A stretch of 64,000 nucleotides of DNA. It comes from Ciona savignyi (Eukaryota > Chordata > Ascidiacea > Phlebobranchia > Cionidae). Of this stretch, positions 37,101 through 52,100 are shown piece by piece. A program made the translations under genes and the position numbers. Under the pieces are notes generated by a model. It was not told where the DNA came from and ran no database searches. It saw only the letters and a program-made list of their open reading frames with translations. The stretch lies in NCBI GenBank assembly GCA_000149265.1, contig CH002834.1, positions 773,407 to 837,406 on the forward strand. Reading direction: 5' to 3'. Numbering within the stretch: position 1 is the stretch's first letter; the number at the start of each line of letters is the position of its first letter.

Positions 37101-40100
37101 TTACCTCTTCTAAGGGTCAATTTTCTTCCCTGAGTTTACACTCATGTCTGTTGTGTCGTCACGTCATTACAAGAACCAAGTCACAATGTAACCTTTCATT
37201 TCGAATTCTTGCCTTTTGTCTCTGTCTGTCCGTATACAGTGCCTGGCCGTCCGCCTTTCTCGCGCAATTCTTCGAGTTATTCGAATCTAATTCCAGAAAG
37301 TTCGACCCCACTTTGTTTAAGAGGTTCGCTCTCGGCCTCCCATCCCCGTGTGAAAGTTAGCTTTAACCCAACATACCCTAAACCCTGGGATCCCAAGATT
37401 TCACGCAGACCTGCTTGACTTTCTCAGATGACTTACCACTCCTTTTTTGGAAGTTTAGTTCCTTTTTACACACTTTTTGGTTGGTTTAGTTCCTTATAAC
37501 CCTTTTTTGGTGGGTTTGATTTCTAACCATCATTTTTTGGAGGTTTGGTTCATTTTCATTCCTCTTTGGGAGTCTGGCTTCGAACCCCAGAATCACTGTT
37601 TCCTTTCCTCGGTCGGTTTATAAAAACCCCGATCGCTTATACAATAGTTTTAAGCTTGAGAAGTCAATCATATTTGTTTTCGGTATCATTTAGTTCGTGT
37701 TCCCCTAAAGAAATGCGATATTGTGCATTACCGTGTACTCAAGTCGCTTGTGTTATTTGTACACTGATGGTCCTAACGACACACGCACCGCACAAATATC
37801 TCTATTTTATATTCATACCTCAAAAGTTGAACTTGCTATGAAAGCTATCGGACACAACATCCTGAGTTAAGCCGGCATGAAAATTTAATGAGGCGTCGTA
37901 TGAATATTCAATGGCGCTATTATGTTGCTAAATATTTCATTTTCCGAGGAGCTCCGGCTCTTCCGGCCATTGAAATGCGTGGAGGCTGCGAGATATTCGA
38001 CGTTATAGCCATAATAAACATTCTTGCCTCGTTCTGACTTACAGTGCGGGAATAACACGTTTAGTTCGCCTTTGTGCTCGGTTTACATGTAATCGACAGC
38101 AGCGTCGGCCAGTCTCCCCTACCCAACCCGCACACGCAACATAATCCACCGACCCAGCTGTTATATTACGCCCTGGCAGGTTTGTGTTGCCCAGCGCGCG
38201 CCCTTCAATTATACTTGAACCGTCTCGCACGGAAAAGTAACCAACTGCGCGATCTAGAATTTAAAATAATCGTCGGAATTTAGTTGTGGGTAAACTACGA
38301 CCAAGAGTAATTAGAACAAAGAGCAGTGAACTAATGCCTTCAAACGGGGAAATAGCGACTGAACTTCGTGTAAGTGAGAATAGACGGCAGCGATTCGCAA
38401 CAAAAGGGAGTTTTGCAATCGAATATGTTAAGACACTGCAGGACAAAGCCTTCGACTCACGCAACGCCTTTGCCATTGTTCAAGTTTGACTCAAAATTCC
38501 AGACCTTTTTTATACCTTAGCCTAAATCTCAAGACATTTTTTCACAGATTTCTCTTTTTTGTTTATTTCTCCCCCAAAGCCTTTTTTAAATTAAAGTTTA
38601 AAATTTCTGATTCAAAATGTTCTTTTTATGATAGTTGTGTTTCTTATTCCACGATATAAAATTATATTAGTTTGTCTCTTGGTATGGTGTTCGTTATCAA
38701 ACAAATCAAACTAAATGAAGCACTTTGGAAAGGTCGGGCCATTGTTCAGGCCTCTGCCTCCTAAAATAGACTCAGTCAATCCATGAGCGATAAAAACCCA
38801 ATTCCCGTCTCTTTACAGTCGCAATTTGTAGCACGATAAGCGAAAGTCCAAATTGAAGCGTCAATGCTAAATATCAAGTTCGTTATCTCCGGCGCTGGTG
38901 TGTTTTGTCAGCGCGTCTTGGCAGGCCTAATTTATCGGGCGATTTCACTTTGTTTCGAGAGGCAGCGGAATGCGCAGCGATTTCATTGTTCGGTCACAAT
39001 TCCCACGTTGCGATTCGAGTATTATGCTTTGTTGTCTTATCGCTGGCGAGTAAAAGGGGGCACCATGTGTATTTCGTCCTTTCATCTCGCCGACACTCGA
39101 TCCCTTATCCCTGCCCCCTTTCGTGACGTCACCACTCGGTGAAATGACGTCACTTGCTTATCCCAGGAAATAAAACGAACAGTTTCACCACTTTCGTTTT
39201 AGTGTTGTGTGAAATTTACAAATTAGATAATAAGAATTACTGTCAACATGTAACCGATACGTTAAAACGAAAATAAGATTATTGTCGTAGTGTCAGTTCG
39301 GCTCTCAAATAATAAAAGAATTCCATTATAGAAACACCCCTTTTTTACCCCATCGTATTTTTCACCCAATCGATTGTTTTTTACCCCATCGTTGTCCCCC
39401 CACCCCGCCTGACCCCTTCTAACCCCCATCACCCACAGACGCGAATGAGTGCGAGGACAGCCCCTGTGTGCACGCCAGGAGCTGCAGGAATCTCCCCGGA
39501 AACTATCACTGTGTGTGTGAGGACGGTTGGAGCGGTCGGAACTGCGATATTGGTGAGTAATATGTGGTCGTGGTGGCGCAAAGTTCGTTTAGGCTCGTGT
39601 GTGTCGCCAATGCTAAGCCATATGTATGGCCGATTAATTAAGACGGCCTATATATTTCTATAGACAAAAACGGTTCTAATAACGTGCCCATCATGGGTTC
39701 AAAACTTGGGACCTGTTAAACAAAATTATTAGTCATCCCTTACATTTGTGTGACCGATTGGTTAAGGCGACCCATACTTTAACCAAATTCTAATAACATG
39801 CCTCGTTTTAATAACATGCCCATAATGGGTTCGAAACTTGGGCTTTTTTAAAATGATTAGACGACTGTTGGGAAAGCGATGATCTAACAATGGTATTCCC
39901 CACAGATATCGACGATTGCTCGGGACAGTGCAAGAACGGAGCTACATGTCATGTAAGTCTTCCTACTCGACTGCGCACAGCGGGGGGGGCGTTCTATCCC
40001 CCGTTCGCCCGCGATAGATCAAAGCATCGGTTTGTCACCAGCCGCTACGTAATAATCACATTGTAACGTCACAGCGGGGCATTTCCACCCTGGAAATCGC

Positions 40101-43100
40101 GCGATGTCGACTGTTTAGACTTTCGTCGCCACAGACGCTTAGGGATCGGGTTAAAAATATTTTCTCACCTGCCCGACTTTATCTTTCACGCCGCGATCTA
40201 CCAGCCTAATGTACTTCGAGTGCCAGTCTGGAGAAGGCCGCGAAAGCTCGATTTATTCATTTGAGTGCCAGAGTCGCCATGTCGTCTCCATATTAGCACT
40301 CGAGCGAGCTTACATTCGTAACTTGGGCTTAATATCCACCTCGCTAAGCTGGCTAGTCCGTGTACTCAGCTGTACGTGTTGTTATTGGCTCCGCGCATAT
40401 CAAAGCGCCAGAAACGGGCCGGACAAGTGTGAGCATTCGCACCATTTGTATCGGACTCGCGGTCGGATCGGACGCTCAGCGGCGTGTTGTTATAGCAGGG
40501 GGAGTGTGATTTCCATTCTGTTCTTGGATCGATGGGTTTTTAAGTGTCGGCGGAAGTTTATTAAACATTGAATTGTGATTGAGATTTATTCGCATTTGTA
40601 CGTGAATGAAGTCAATCGAGCGATTGCCCGCCCATGTCGCTGTGTTTTTATACGCTTAATGAGGGGTTTTGGTTCAACAATCCATGCCAGGGTTGAAAAA
40701 TCCAGAGATCCTGGGTTCGAATCCAAGCCAGGGTTAAAAATCCAGAGATCCTAGATTTGAATCCAGGCCAGGATTAAAAAAATCCCTGTCCCACAGTTAA
40801 ATATCAACGACAGTATTCAAAATATCGGATATCCTAGGTTTAAATCCAAGTTAGGGTCGGAAAACTAGTGATCCCCTTTCGTATCCGTACACAACTAACG
40901 TCGACACGCAATCCACAGGACCTTGTGAACGGATTCCACTGCGCATGCGCGCCAGGATACACGGGGGAGCTTTGCCATATTAACATCAACGACTGCGCGG
41001 GCGACCCGTGCTTCCACGGTGGCCAGTGTTACGACGAGATACGAGGTTACCACTGTATATGTCCGCTCGGATACTCGGGGAAACGATGCGAGGTAAGCAC
41101 ACATTGTTAAATGGCGATTTGATTTATAGTTTTTTACAAGTCCTAATTTCATACTCATGAAGGGCTAGTCGTACTGGGTTTAATATCAGTGTTGGCTACA
41201 GGATTATAACTAATTTCCATACGTCTACACTGTTATATACGGCGACCCGATATATATATATTTTACCAGTTCTAGTTTCGGACCCATCATGACTTGACAC
41301 TAGGACCGTTTTTTTGTATGGGAGTCGGTATCAGTCGTGGTAACGAACGATAAAATACGTTTGGCGACCACCTTGTATATGTTGGAATGTCCTGCCCTCT
41401 AATCATAGTCCTCTATACGGGTTTAATAATGAATGACGGTGTTTTCGCCAATTGTCCAAGTTCGTCTTTGGAATGTTTAATAATGAAGCGATCATGGCAG
41501 ACGATATGTTAGCCGCATATTATTATGCTCGCCGCCGATTTATTATTCATTGGGACGAATTAGTCACTTTGTTGCCCTGGCAGCTGGTGCATGGAAGAAA
41601 GAGCGGTTATCTAGGGTTGAAAGTTCTATATTCAATTCGAATCCCTACCGTCCATTTTTAACAGCTGACGTCTGTAGGCCTGACCCCTGGAGTTGATGTT
41701 ATGAATTAAAACCGTCGCCCATTGAATTAATGTAAAAGATAATCGAGATATTATGTCCCGTTCTACCCTTTGGTCTCGTGCCCGACCCCCTGAGGACAGT
41801 CTGCCACACGCCGCTACCGCTCACACGTACCCATGCTTGCTCGCAGCTCGAAGAAGGCTACTGCGAACCGAACCCGTGTGAGAACGGCGCGCAATGCTTC
41901 AACCTAAACGACGACTACTTCTGCAACTGCAGTGCCAAATACGAGGGAAAGAATTGCTCTATTCTTCGTAATATCTGCGAAAATCGATCGTGTGAAGGTA
42001 AATATCAAACAAAATCTGTTTAAGCTTTTCTTAAATATTTACCAAATCGATATGCCGTTATTAACTCGATATGCCGTTATTAACCATTTACATTGTACAC
42101 CATTTTTTGGGGGATATCAGGAATATTTATGTTTTAAACTCAGTAGATTCTAATCACGGGATTTTGTCACGTAAGTATGGCCCTGGTCTAGCATTAATGT
42201 TGCTTTACGGATTCTAGTTTTCTTATTACTGTATGGATTTACAGTTCAGTAGTATAAGTGTTTTTTTAATCTTTTTATCTGTATCCCATATATAGCACTG
42301 TGTTCACTGTTCAGATTGTGTAAAAAACTGGATATCTTTTACACATATGTTGTGTATTGACAGTTTTAAACGGCTAACCGCAATGTCATTATAGACATAT
42401 GTGCTTCTATATCATGTAAACCCTAGTTTGGTTATAAAACACACCGGTTTCACAATGATATTGACTTGGGGTCTGCACCAATCCACCTCGCACGTCACAC
42501 ACTTGTTGATTGACAGGATTACAGCTTATAACCCCGCCCACCTTTCCAGTGATTGACAGCTGCACGATTCACGTCGCATCGAACGAGAGCTCACTGGGAT
42601 ACGTGGTCCAGGGATCGGGAATATGTGGCGTCCACGGAACGTGTCGCACCACTCGTGGTTCGTACCGCTGTCGCTGCGATGCAGGTTTCGAAGGGACTCA
42701 TTGCGAGCTAAGTAAGTTTTTTTGTCCGGGTTAAGTTTCGAACCCGTGATGGGCACGTTACTACGACCGTTTTATATCGATTGCTATATATGAATTATCA
42801 ACGCTTGTCATTCGGCTACACGAACGTTCAAAAGTTGCGTTAGCCCCTATATGTGCTTTGTACCATTACTGACAGCGCGCCACTTTGGGGGGGCGTGACT
42901 TGACCTGTGTATCAGCGCCACTTTTGGGCGGGTCTGAAACAGATTAAACCGCCAACAGTGCGATTACCGCGGTCGGGGCGCAGAGGCGGGTTCTTGTTCT
43001 GTTTTAATATCTTAAATGCCTGTGATTTATGACGTCACAATGCGATCGCAAGCAGCGTCGATACGAGTGCAGCGAAGCGGGAGGGAAGCGACTGATTAAA

Positions 43101-46100
43101 TAATTACCAGTTCACGCCGAGTTAGAACTCCAAGCCGGGCAATTGTATCAATGAAGTATTAATATCGCCGGTCCAGCGGAAGAGCCCGTGGCTCAGTGCC
43201 AGCACCGGGCATGGAATAATTGCTTCGATTCCGGCCCAATGCATTATGATGTAATAAGGCAATTGTGGCGTGCAGTTCGTCGGGTTGCTAGGTACGTGAA
43301 ACCACATTGTGGAATCGATTCCGTTGGGTTTATTTTGTCCTTGGCACAAATAAATAAGTTCAATCTACCGCCTGTCTTCCTGCCCCACAAACGCAAAGTG
43401 CTATATGCATCCCACCGCACAAACATGGAGTCGGTGTATTTGAACTTCCCCCGCACTCCGGCGGTTATCGCCTACTTGCCACGGTTTTGGCTGCGCGTTC
43501 GAGCAGACCAAACAAGAGTCGCCGACAGCCCAGTTTAGGAAACGTCGCTACCCGTCCAACCGTGTCAATAGACAATCGCTTGTTGTGACAGGTGCATTAT
43601 AACTGTGATAATTATTACAACTCAATGCCCTACTGTTGCGTGTCGCATCGAAATAATGGGCCGGGTTCAAGCGGGTGCGAAATTTCCAATTGCGATAAAG
43701 CAATGAAATTCAATATCGCCGTGACGTAACGCGAGGTGGAAACGACCAATAAAAAAGCCTTTCTCGTCGACGTAAAAACACGGATAGGTGGCGCGCATAG
43801 ACAGGCGGTGTTTACTGTTTACGCGAGAGGTAGAACAAAATGAACTCTCGAGCTGAAGATTAATTACCACGCGGACGTAATATCACGTGTTTACGAAACG
43901 GTCATAAGTAAAGGATAATCCGATGCGCTAACAGAGCGGTTTACAATGGGCGGTGTGGTGAGTGGATGGGCGTAGCTGTCCGGGTCAGAATAGCGACCGT
44001 TGCTAAATGGAATCGGCCCGATATAATGGCGAAGTGGTCAGTGGCAAATTGGCCCTGAGTCGAGCTCGTGTTTCGATCTAAGCAGTCGTCCTAGGTGGTC
44101 AAACCGACACCCGCGACCCCGCTGTTTAATAATTGATCAGCGCAGCTGACAGCCGAGCTCGCCCTGCATAGCGTGGCTGGCAGCACGCAACATCCGGCGA
44201 TGTAGACTCGGCGGACCGCGCGAGAGCCGATATTTACCTAATTCAATACCCACAAGCCATCAGCCCGCTTGATTGAAAGTGCTCGCGTTTGTTGTTATTT
44301 GCTTTGCGACGCGCTCTAAACTTCGTCGCGATCGTCGTTGTTATGACGTCGACTAAGCATTGTTTACGTCACAGACGTGGACGACTGCGCTACCTCCCGG
44401 TGCCAGAACGGGGCGACCTGCGTCGACGGCCTCAACACCTACACTTGCATTTGCGACGAGGGATGGCAGGGGAGATACTGTGAGCAAGGTGAGCGAAACT
44501 TTGTGTGACGTCATTGCTAGTGACGTCATTGGATCTGACGCACTTTAAAATCTCGTTAGATTGTTGTATGTTTTGTGCTTTTATCTCGCCACAAAATGAC
44601 GTCTGGGATTACGTCACACTAAAAATAACCTGCAATTACGTAATGATTACATCATAATGCAGACGTGAACGAATGCCTCCCCGACCCGTGTGACGGAAGA
44701 GGACGCTGCATCAACCTGCACGACGACTTCCACTGCGAGTGCTTCGAACCCTGGAAGGGTCGGACCTGCAGCTCACGTGAGTACCGGGTACAGAACTCCC
44801 CGATGTGTGACGTCATCGACCGGATGACGTAATGGACGCGCAAGGCGGGGTAATATTAGCAGGAAGCAAACGCGCCTTAGTTGTTGGTGGAAACAACGCG
44901 GCGCGATCAAAGCGGTTGCAAGACGACTGAACCCGCAGGTTTATGGTGTCACATTGCCCATTGTTCGTCGCAATCTATATGATGACGTCATACCGACGTG
45001 GGCGGCGAAAGTGCGCGATGTAAGGCGACGCGAACCAACACATGGTCACTTTTAGTTGCTCTTGATTTTCATTGGCCTATAGGGAAAGCGTTATCATTGA
45101 AATCAAGACAAACGGACTAAGAACTCGAGATTTTAACTCATACCTCGGGTATTCGCAGCCGAGGTTGTCTACCGCCGCATTATTCCGCTTCCTCACGCAT
45201 TGCCTCCAAACGCATCGGACATAGCTACGGGAACGGGTCCGGACACGCCCAATACGCGCCTCAGTCCCACGGTATCGGGTGACAATATATCGTAAACACG
45301 GCAGACGCCTCGTATCAATTCCCACCGCGCATTCCTCGCTTTAATACACATGACGCCAAATCGGAAACCTCCAACGTTAATTTCGGCAAAAACTTGAATT
45401 TAAAGAAGTCGCCCCTTATCGCTGGCGTATTCGGAGAGTGTCGAACCCAGGATCACTGGATTCAACAGTAGACTAATTCCTGTAAACGTCGATTTCTCTA
45501 TAGCTTTGGGGTTAGTCTGGTCCCAAATCGAGGGTCATTGGATCTATTACTTAGTATAATGGAATCTGTATATAGGTCGACCCTGTTAAGCTGCTGGATC
45601 GTGTTACGCGATATTCCACCGTTTACCTCGCGCTGTATGCATTGGTTTAATGAGGTTTTAACCCTGGCAGACGAATCGTTGCTCGCTCCGTCAACGCTGG
45701 GTTGAGTAAACATACACGGAGGGTTGAAACTTGACACCCAGACGCGCCCGCGTTATTTCAGCCTCGCTCTCTTTAAAACATCAAGTTTTCTCGGCCCCCG
45801 CGTATTAAGCCCCTTATCAGTTCGCCGATCTGCTGCGCAGCGCCGCGTGCGGACGATTAGCGCCATAACCGCCGCATAGCTGGGGCGCCTGAGCAAGAGT
45901 GCGTGGCATTTCTGACAGAATGATTAACCCGACCCAGCAACGCCGTCTCGCGCGCCTTTAGAACCCGAGCTCGCCGCCCACCTGTAGCATGGATGTCGCG
46001 TATCCGGTTGTCTCCCATCGATGGCCATTGGAACTTGTCCGTCTGCATTCGAACTTTATAATTGAGCCGCCGCGGTCGGCTTTGAACTCGCAGCGATTTC

Positions 46101-49100
46101 GGGCGATTAATCCGACGACCGATATTGCGTATTATAATTAACCGTCTGAGGACCGAGGCATTAATCTGCTCGGCCTTCGCGTGAGAAGCGACAACCAAAT
46201 TCCGTCAAATTCAATAAGACTGTAATTATAGTCATGCGCTGAGGCCCTGGCAGCCTGGGCAGCCAGTAAGAATCCTCAACATGTTCTCCCTTCTACTCAA
46301 CGCTAAACCATGGACTAATTGCACACTGCCCAGTATGCGCTTATTAATACGGATGTCTGGCTTAATGCAAGGTGTCGGATGTGGCGATTAGTTGAGGTGA
46401 ATTACGTCACTTATCGTGCTTCACTGTTCATTAAACTGGATAAAAGCGCCGGTTTGGCATACTGGACTGCTTTGTTGAGGTTTAAGCAACCGCGGTTGTA
46501 TTTTCAGCACCGATTATCAAACCCAGGCTAAGTAATGTCTCTGTTCTGTTTCGGTGTCAAATCTGTATATAAACCGGTCGCGCTAACTAACCAGGCAATA
46601 TCCGCGGCATCAACAAACAGCAGTATCACTTCACACTAGCCTATGTACAGTACCAACGATACCCGAGAACCCCTAAATATCAACAACAGCTTATCGGAAG
46701 CACGGTGCGATATTACACCCCAAAATAACGAACTTTCAGGAAAAAAGCTCATATCCACCAGCAATATCTAAAAACACACCTTGGGAATTGTACAACAAAC
46801 CCACTTAGCGGATTTACCACATCTCCGTCCACATAACAAGTCATTTACTTATTTCTAACGCTGAATCATCTTCCAGGGCGCGACCAGTGCGATGATAACA
46901 CTTGTTCCAACGGTGGTGTGTGCGTTCCTATGGACAACACTTATGTTTGCAACTGTCAACCCGGTTGGAAGGGAAATTCTTGCGCAACACGTGAGTATTT
47001 GTTACATTTGCTTTGTATTTTTGTTTGAACTTATACCGGGGCTGGTTTCGAACCCATGATCACTGAATCTGTTGTTAAAAAGCCTGGTTTTGATTACGGG
47101 ATTCTTCACTAAGTCTGTTGTTAGCGTGCAGGGTTTTGAAATTAGGATCACTGTGTCCTCCATTAAGTACGTAGTTACCAGGACTGGTTTCGAACCAAAG
47201 ATCTATTCAATACACCAGAATTAAACCCATCAATCAAACCAAATCTAACCACTGACAAAGTAAGAGAACATTTTACCCCATTCCCTACCGCCAGAAAATG
47301 GCCATCCCCATGTTTACCATTGCGCCTGTCAATATTGGTCATGGTAAAGTGCTCGCGAGGCCGCTTAATCCCACCCCCATGTGCACGGCCGGCATGTTAT
47401 GACACTTCCACACAGGTACCGCATCGCTCTGCGCCTCCAGTCCGTGCTTGAACGGAGCAACTTGTATCGGGGACGGGGATTCCTTCACTTGCTCCTGTAG
47501 GGAGGGCTTCGAGGGCGACCGATGCCAAGACAGTGAGTATTACGTCATAACATATATTGTGTGTTGCGTTGTCGACTTCGCGGTCATGCTTGGTGTGTTC
47601 ACAATGAAACGTTATGCGTCACAATGTTCGTATATTACGTAACGGCCATTTTGGTATGTAGAAAATCAGTTAAAAGCGTCTAAATAAAAAAAAATCATAT
47701 ATCAGCTCCACTTGCAGTTTACCACTATCGGTGGCGCGCATACAAAGGCGGACCCCACATGTCGCAGAGAACTTAAGCGGCCACGGTAGCGCCCCAATAA
47801 ATCCCACCCACACGTATTTGATACTAAACCAATACTTTGGAAGTATCAGGTGATGTTTCTACTTAGCCCTATGACGTAATGACATCAATACACCTGTATA
47901 TAAGCGCCAACAGCGGAATGTATCGTTTACAAACGGAGAGACATTATAATACTTTTATTTGTGGATAGTTTCATTTGGGGATAAGCCCTATACATGTAAA
48001 AGAGCTAATACACAAGCTAATATTTACCAGGCTAAGTTTCGACCCCATGATGGGCTGGTCACTAAGACCGTTTTGTATATATGGAGTAGTTTACGAATCG
48101 GTGACGTTAACCATTTGGCCACACGACCGTTCTTATACACAACCTGTTTTGTGTACAAAAGGGATCGGAAAGTTGCCAAACTCCGTCTAATGGTTAAAGG
48201 TCCCACCAGGTGCACGCTAAAAGTCCCAACTCGCCGTGCTGAGCCATTAACGCTGTCTGAAACTTGATACATAGACCCTCATGCGTGACGGGCGTTTAAG
48301 CGGAACGTGCTCGAATTGAAACCAACTCGACTTACTCGGCCGACGAAACACGGCTTCACTTTTGAGGAAGCGATTTAAACAGTAGCTTATCGCGCAACGA
48401 TTATCGTCTAAAACAATAGGCGCATTGACATACCGAGCTAGTTTCCTTTTTTTGCCATTTTAACACGTTTTCGCCCGTCTTCAAAGGTTACAGTTGCTCT
48501 TTTGCGCACTACCACTGTTGCATATCTATATAGTCATGTTTTGATGTGTAATCGGGTTATATCGACCATCAAATTGGACATTAAAGCCGATAGGGCGCAG
48601 CTGTATAGACGGATGTTTGTGTGTAGCATGGTGGTCTTTGATGCGACGCAAATTGTTCTCGCACCTTCGTTTCCTGTAGTTCGACTGTCCGCCAACAATT
48701 ATCCTCATGTTTTTTATTTGTTTTTTTTAGAGGGGGTGCTATCCGTACATGTTTTGAATTTTGGAACAACGCCACGTTTTCCGTATTTGTACCTGGATTA
48801 TCCTTGATATGCGCGCCACCTGTCTATCAACGCCACATTTTTTTAACATCTGATAGATGTCAACTTCCTAACCACATTTTTTTTTCAGATATCGACGACT
48901 GCAGTCCATACCCTTGGTAAGCGCGTCTTGTATTTCTAACTATATATAGGGTATCCTGTGCTATGCTTTTAACAGCCGTTATCTATATTGTATTTAACTC
49001 AGTACTATAATAAATAAAAATATCAACGTATCTTTATTAATATACCATTTGCTACGAAACACCACTTTCTGTGTTATATGACCGACCATAATGATACTGC

Positions 49101-52100
49101 TGTACACTGTTTCACATCCCACTTTTCCGCAGTTACAACGCCGGAAAATGCATCGACGGAGTGAACCGCTATACCTGCCAATGCGAGCCAGGATTCGACG
49201 GCCCAGACTGCAGAATAAGTAAGTCACTAGTTGTCTCTCGTTTTAAACAAGGCACAGAAATAATTGAACTATTGCGAACGGTTTAAATTTGACTCGATAT
49301 TTTGACAGATTGATTATGAACTGTAGAATCAATAATAAACGTCCTTTATTTCACTGTTGCATTTTAAATAAAATTAACCGTAACTAATTACGTAAAAATA
49401 AGCTAAACAACCATTTATACAAATTTGGTAAAATGCTCAAAGAGCTGAGAATTGCATTGCATTATCACCTTAGGACAACCGTTGCAACTTTGTATTAAAA
49501 TACCACCTAACTTGCGCTGAAAGTTGACACTACAGCAGGTGTAAAAACATTATTTATTTAAAATCATAGGCACAAAAAGTATCATTTGACAGTTGTGTGG
49601 CCGAATGGTTAACGCAATCGATGCGTTTTCCGATTTCTATACAAAAATCGGGCTTGGCCACGAGCTCATCATGGGTTCAAAACTTATCACAGTAAAAAAA
49701 ACATGTACCCAACTTTAAAACTCGTATCCACTTACTAACTCACCTCTGTTTCCAGATGTGAACGAATGCTTGGCGGAACCATGCGCATATGGGAGTCGCT
49801 GTGTGGACAGAGTGAACGACTTTGAATGTGTTTGTCCCCCTGGAAGATCCGGGAAACGATGCGAAGACGGTACGTGTTGCATCATTACCTGTACATCTAA
49901 GCCACTTTGTATCCGAGCTCCTTGTGTTTCTGAGCCATTTGTGTATCCATGTTCACTGTGTTTTTGATCCAGTTGTGTATAGCAGCTTTCTTTGTTTTTA
50001 AGCCACCTGTATATCTGACCCACCTGTGTTATTGAGCCACCTACGTATCTTATCGACCTTGTATCTGACCCATCTGTTATCTCAGCTACCTGTATATCTT
50101 ACCTTTAACTAACCCTTTATTCTCACAGTGGTTGGGTCAAGTGGTGCCTGTTTATCGAACGGGGAGCTTTATCCGGACGGTTCCCGTTGGAAGGAGATGT
50201 GCAATACGTGTGAATGCAAGAGCGGTGTCTTTACCTGCACCAAGGTACGTTGTGTAAATATGTACTTGGGATACAAAATATGGAGTTACGACGGCTACCA
50301 ATGCATGCGCCGTTATATGATAATGAAGTTAATCATATTATGTTTCTTTTTTGAGGATTTTGTCGTTGTTTTTTGAAAAATATTAGTTTGATTTCCGGCG
50401 CCCTTGCTACACACTGAGCTTTGAGATTGTTATATGATCGTGACGTCATTATTACGTAGGTGTGGTGCGGCCGGGCAATCTGCTTCACGAAAACCATGGG
50501 AAAGGAGAAGATCTGCCCTAAAGACCAGAAGTGCCAACTCCTTGGTGCCGACGACTGCTTCACGCCCAATTGCGCCATCCGCGGCGTTTGTCGCAGCGAT
50601 CAGGATCCGCTAGACGGCGATCTACAGCTCACGGACACGGCGGCGGCGTGTACGCCGAACTCAAAGAGCAGCCCATCGTCGAACTGCGCCAGGATATCTT
50701 ACGGCTTCAACAGAAAACAACTCCCAATGGTTCGTATAGCTTCTTTCTTTTAGTCGGTTGCGCAATTTAACATTTCCCCTGTTTCTATTGACATAATTGT
50801 GTGTAATGGTTTATTGCAAGAAGGAACTGTAATTTGAGAAATGTGAGAGAGAACTGAACGCCGTGGAATTTTGACATCCCCACTAAACCTTTTTTTACTC
50901 CCTCGCAAATCAAAAATTCTTCTCAGTTCACTCTGACAAATGGTGTAAACAGCAATGTACTTTAATATCTGCTGTACGATCCTTACCATTTATATTTTCT
51001 TTTTAGGGTGTTTTCGTGCAAGACGTATGCGCTGTTATTCGCTCCCTTCCGCTATTTGCCGCGCATGCGCGTGACCAGCTGCTTCTTATTCGATGCGCAA
51101 TCTCGGAAGATGATAGTGACGTCATAATCCTTACTATTGTAAGTCCATTGTTTTTTCGAATTTCGCAATTATTGAACACGTTTAACTCATGACGTACCAA
51201 ATTATAATTTCTATGACGTCATATTTTAAGAATATTATGACGTCATCTCCAACTGATTAACCTTTCGTCCCACAGACAACGAACAGCACGGGAAGTGAAA
51301 CGCCGATCAGCGGAATAGCGGAGGAGCTGGCGACGTTCCGCGCGGATAGCAAGAAGTATCCGCTGCTTTCCGCCATTGTTGAGGTCAAGGTTGAAACTAT
51401 GAAACATGTGGCGCGCACACAAGGTAACTAACAACTTCTGTGAGTGTTTTGTTTTTAACTGACCCATGTTTCGAACCCATGATGGGCTCGTCATCGGACC
51501 GTTTTTTGTACATGATTCGCTCGTTTTTGTAGGAATTGGTATCTGTATCGGTCGCGTTAACCATTCACCCACACCACCATTCTTCTTTGAACCATGGACG
51601 ATTTACCCGTGTCATATCGCCCTTCCGTGACCCAGCCACGTTAATAAACTCGAGTCTTTTATACTATGGTAATAATAGGTTTAAACCGAGGCTAAGTCGA
51701 TTGGTCATAAAAAATATCTCGATTAAAACTCGTCCCACCAAATTACACTCTTTCTAGTTTAACTTTATCACAAGATAAATTCCAATTTATTATTTCGCAT
51801 TCACTCAAGTTCTTCGCTTACTCTGCGTTTTAAGTTATGAATACCAGTTATTTGATGACTAACTACAAATCTGCGGGATAAATCAATCGCGAAATACTGT
51901 TTTAACGACGCTCAATTCCGGAATGTTTGACGAAAATGCATTCATACGTAACATTGTCCCATTTGGAGGTCATAATTCATTGATTGTTGCGTAACGTGTA
52001 AACATTATTTCACGCCCGTTCAAGCGAGGACGAAAAATCAGAGCCGAATTGTCGCTCCGCTGATAACATCATTATTTTTAAACCGGAACAAACCGGTTGT

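Noticed and set aside
40684..50104. CRISPR-like array in the intronic tandem repeats
   Set aside because: The units are directly adjacent, imperfect and without unique spacers, and the genome is eukaryotic. These are minisatellites.
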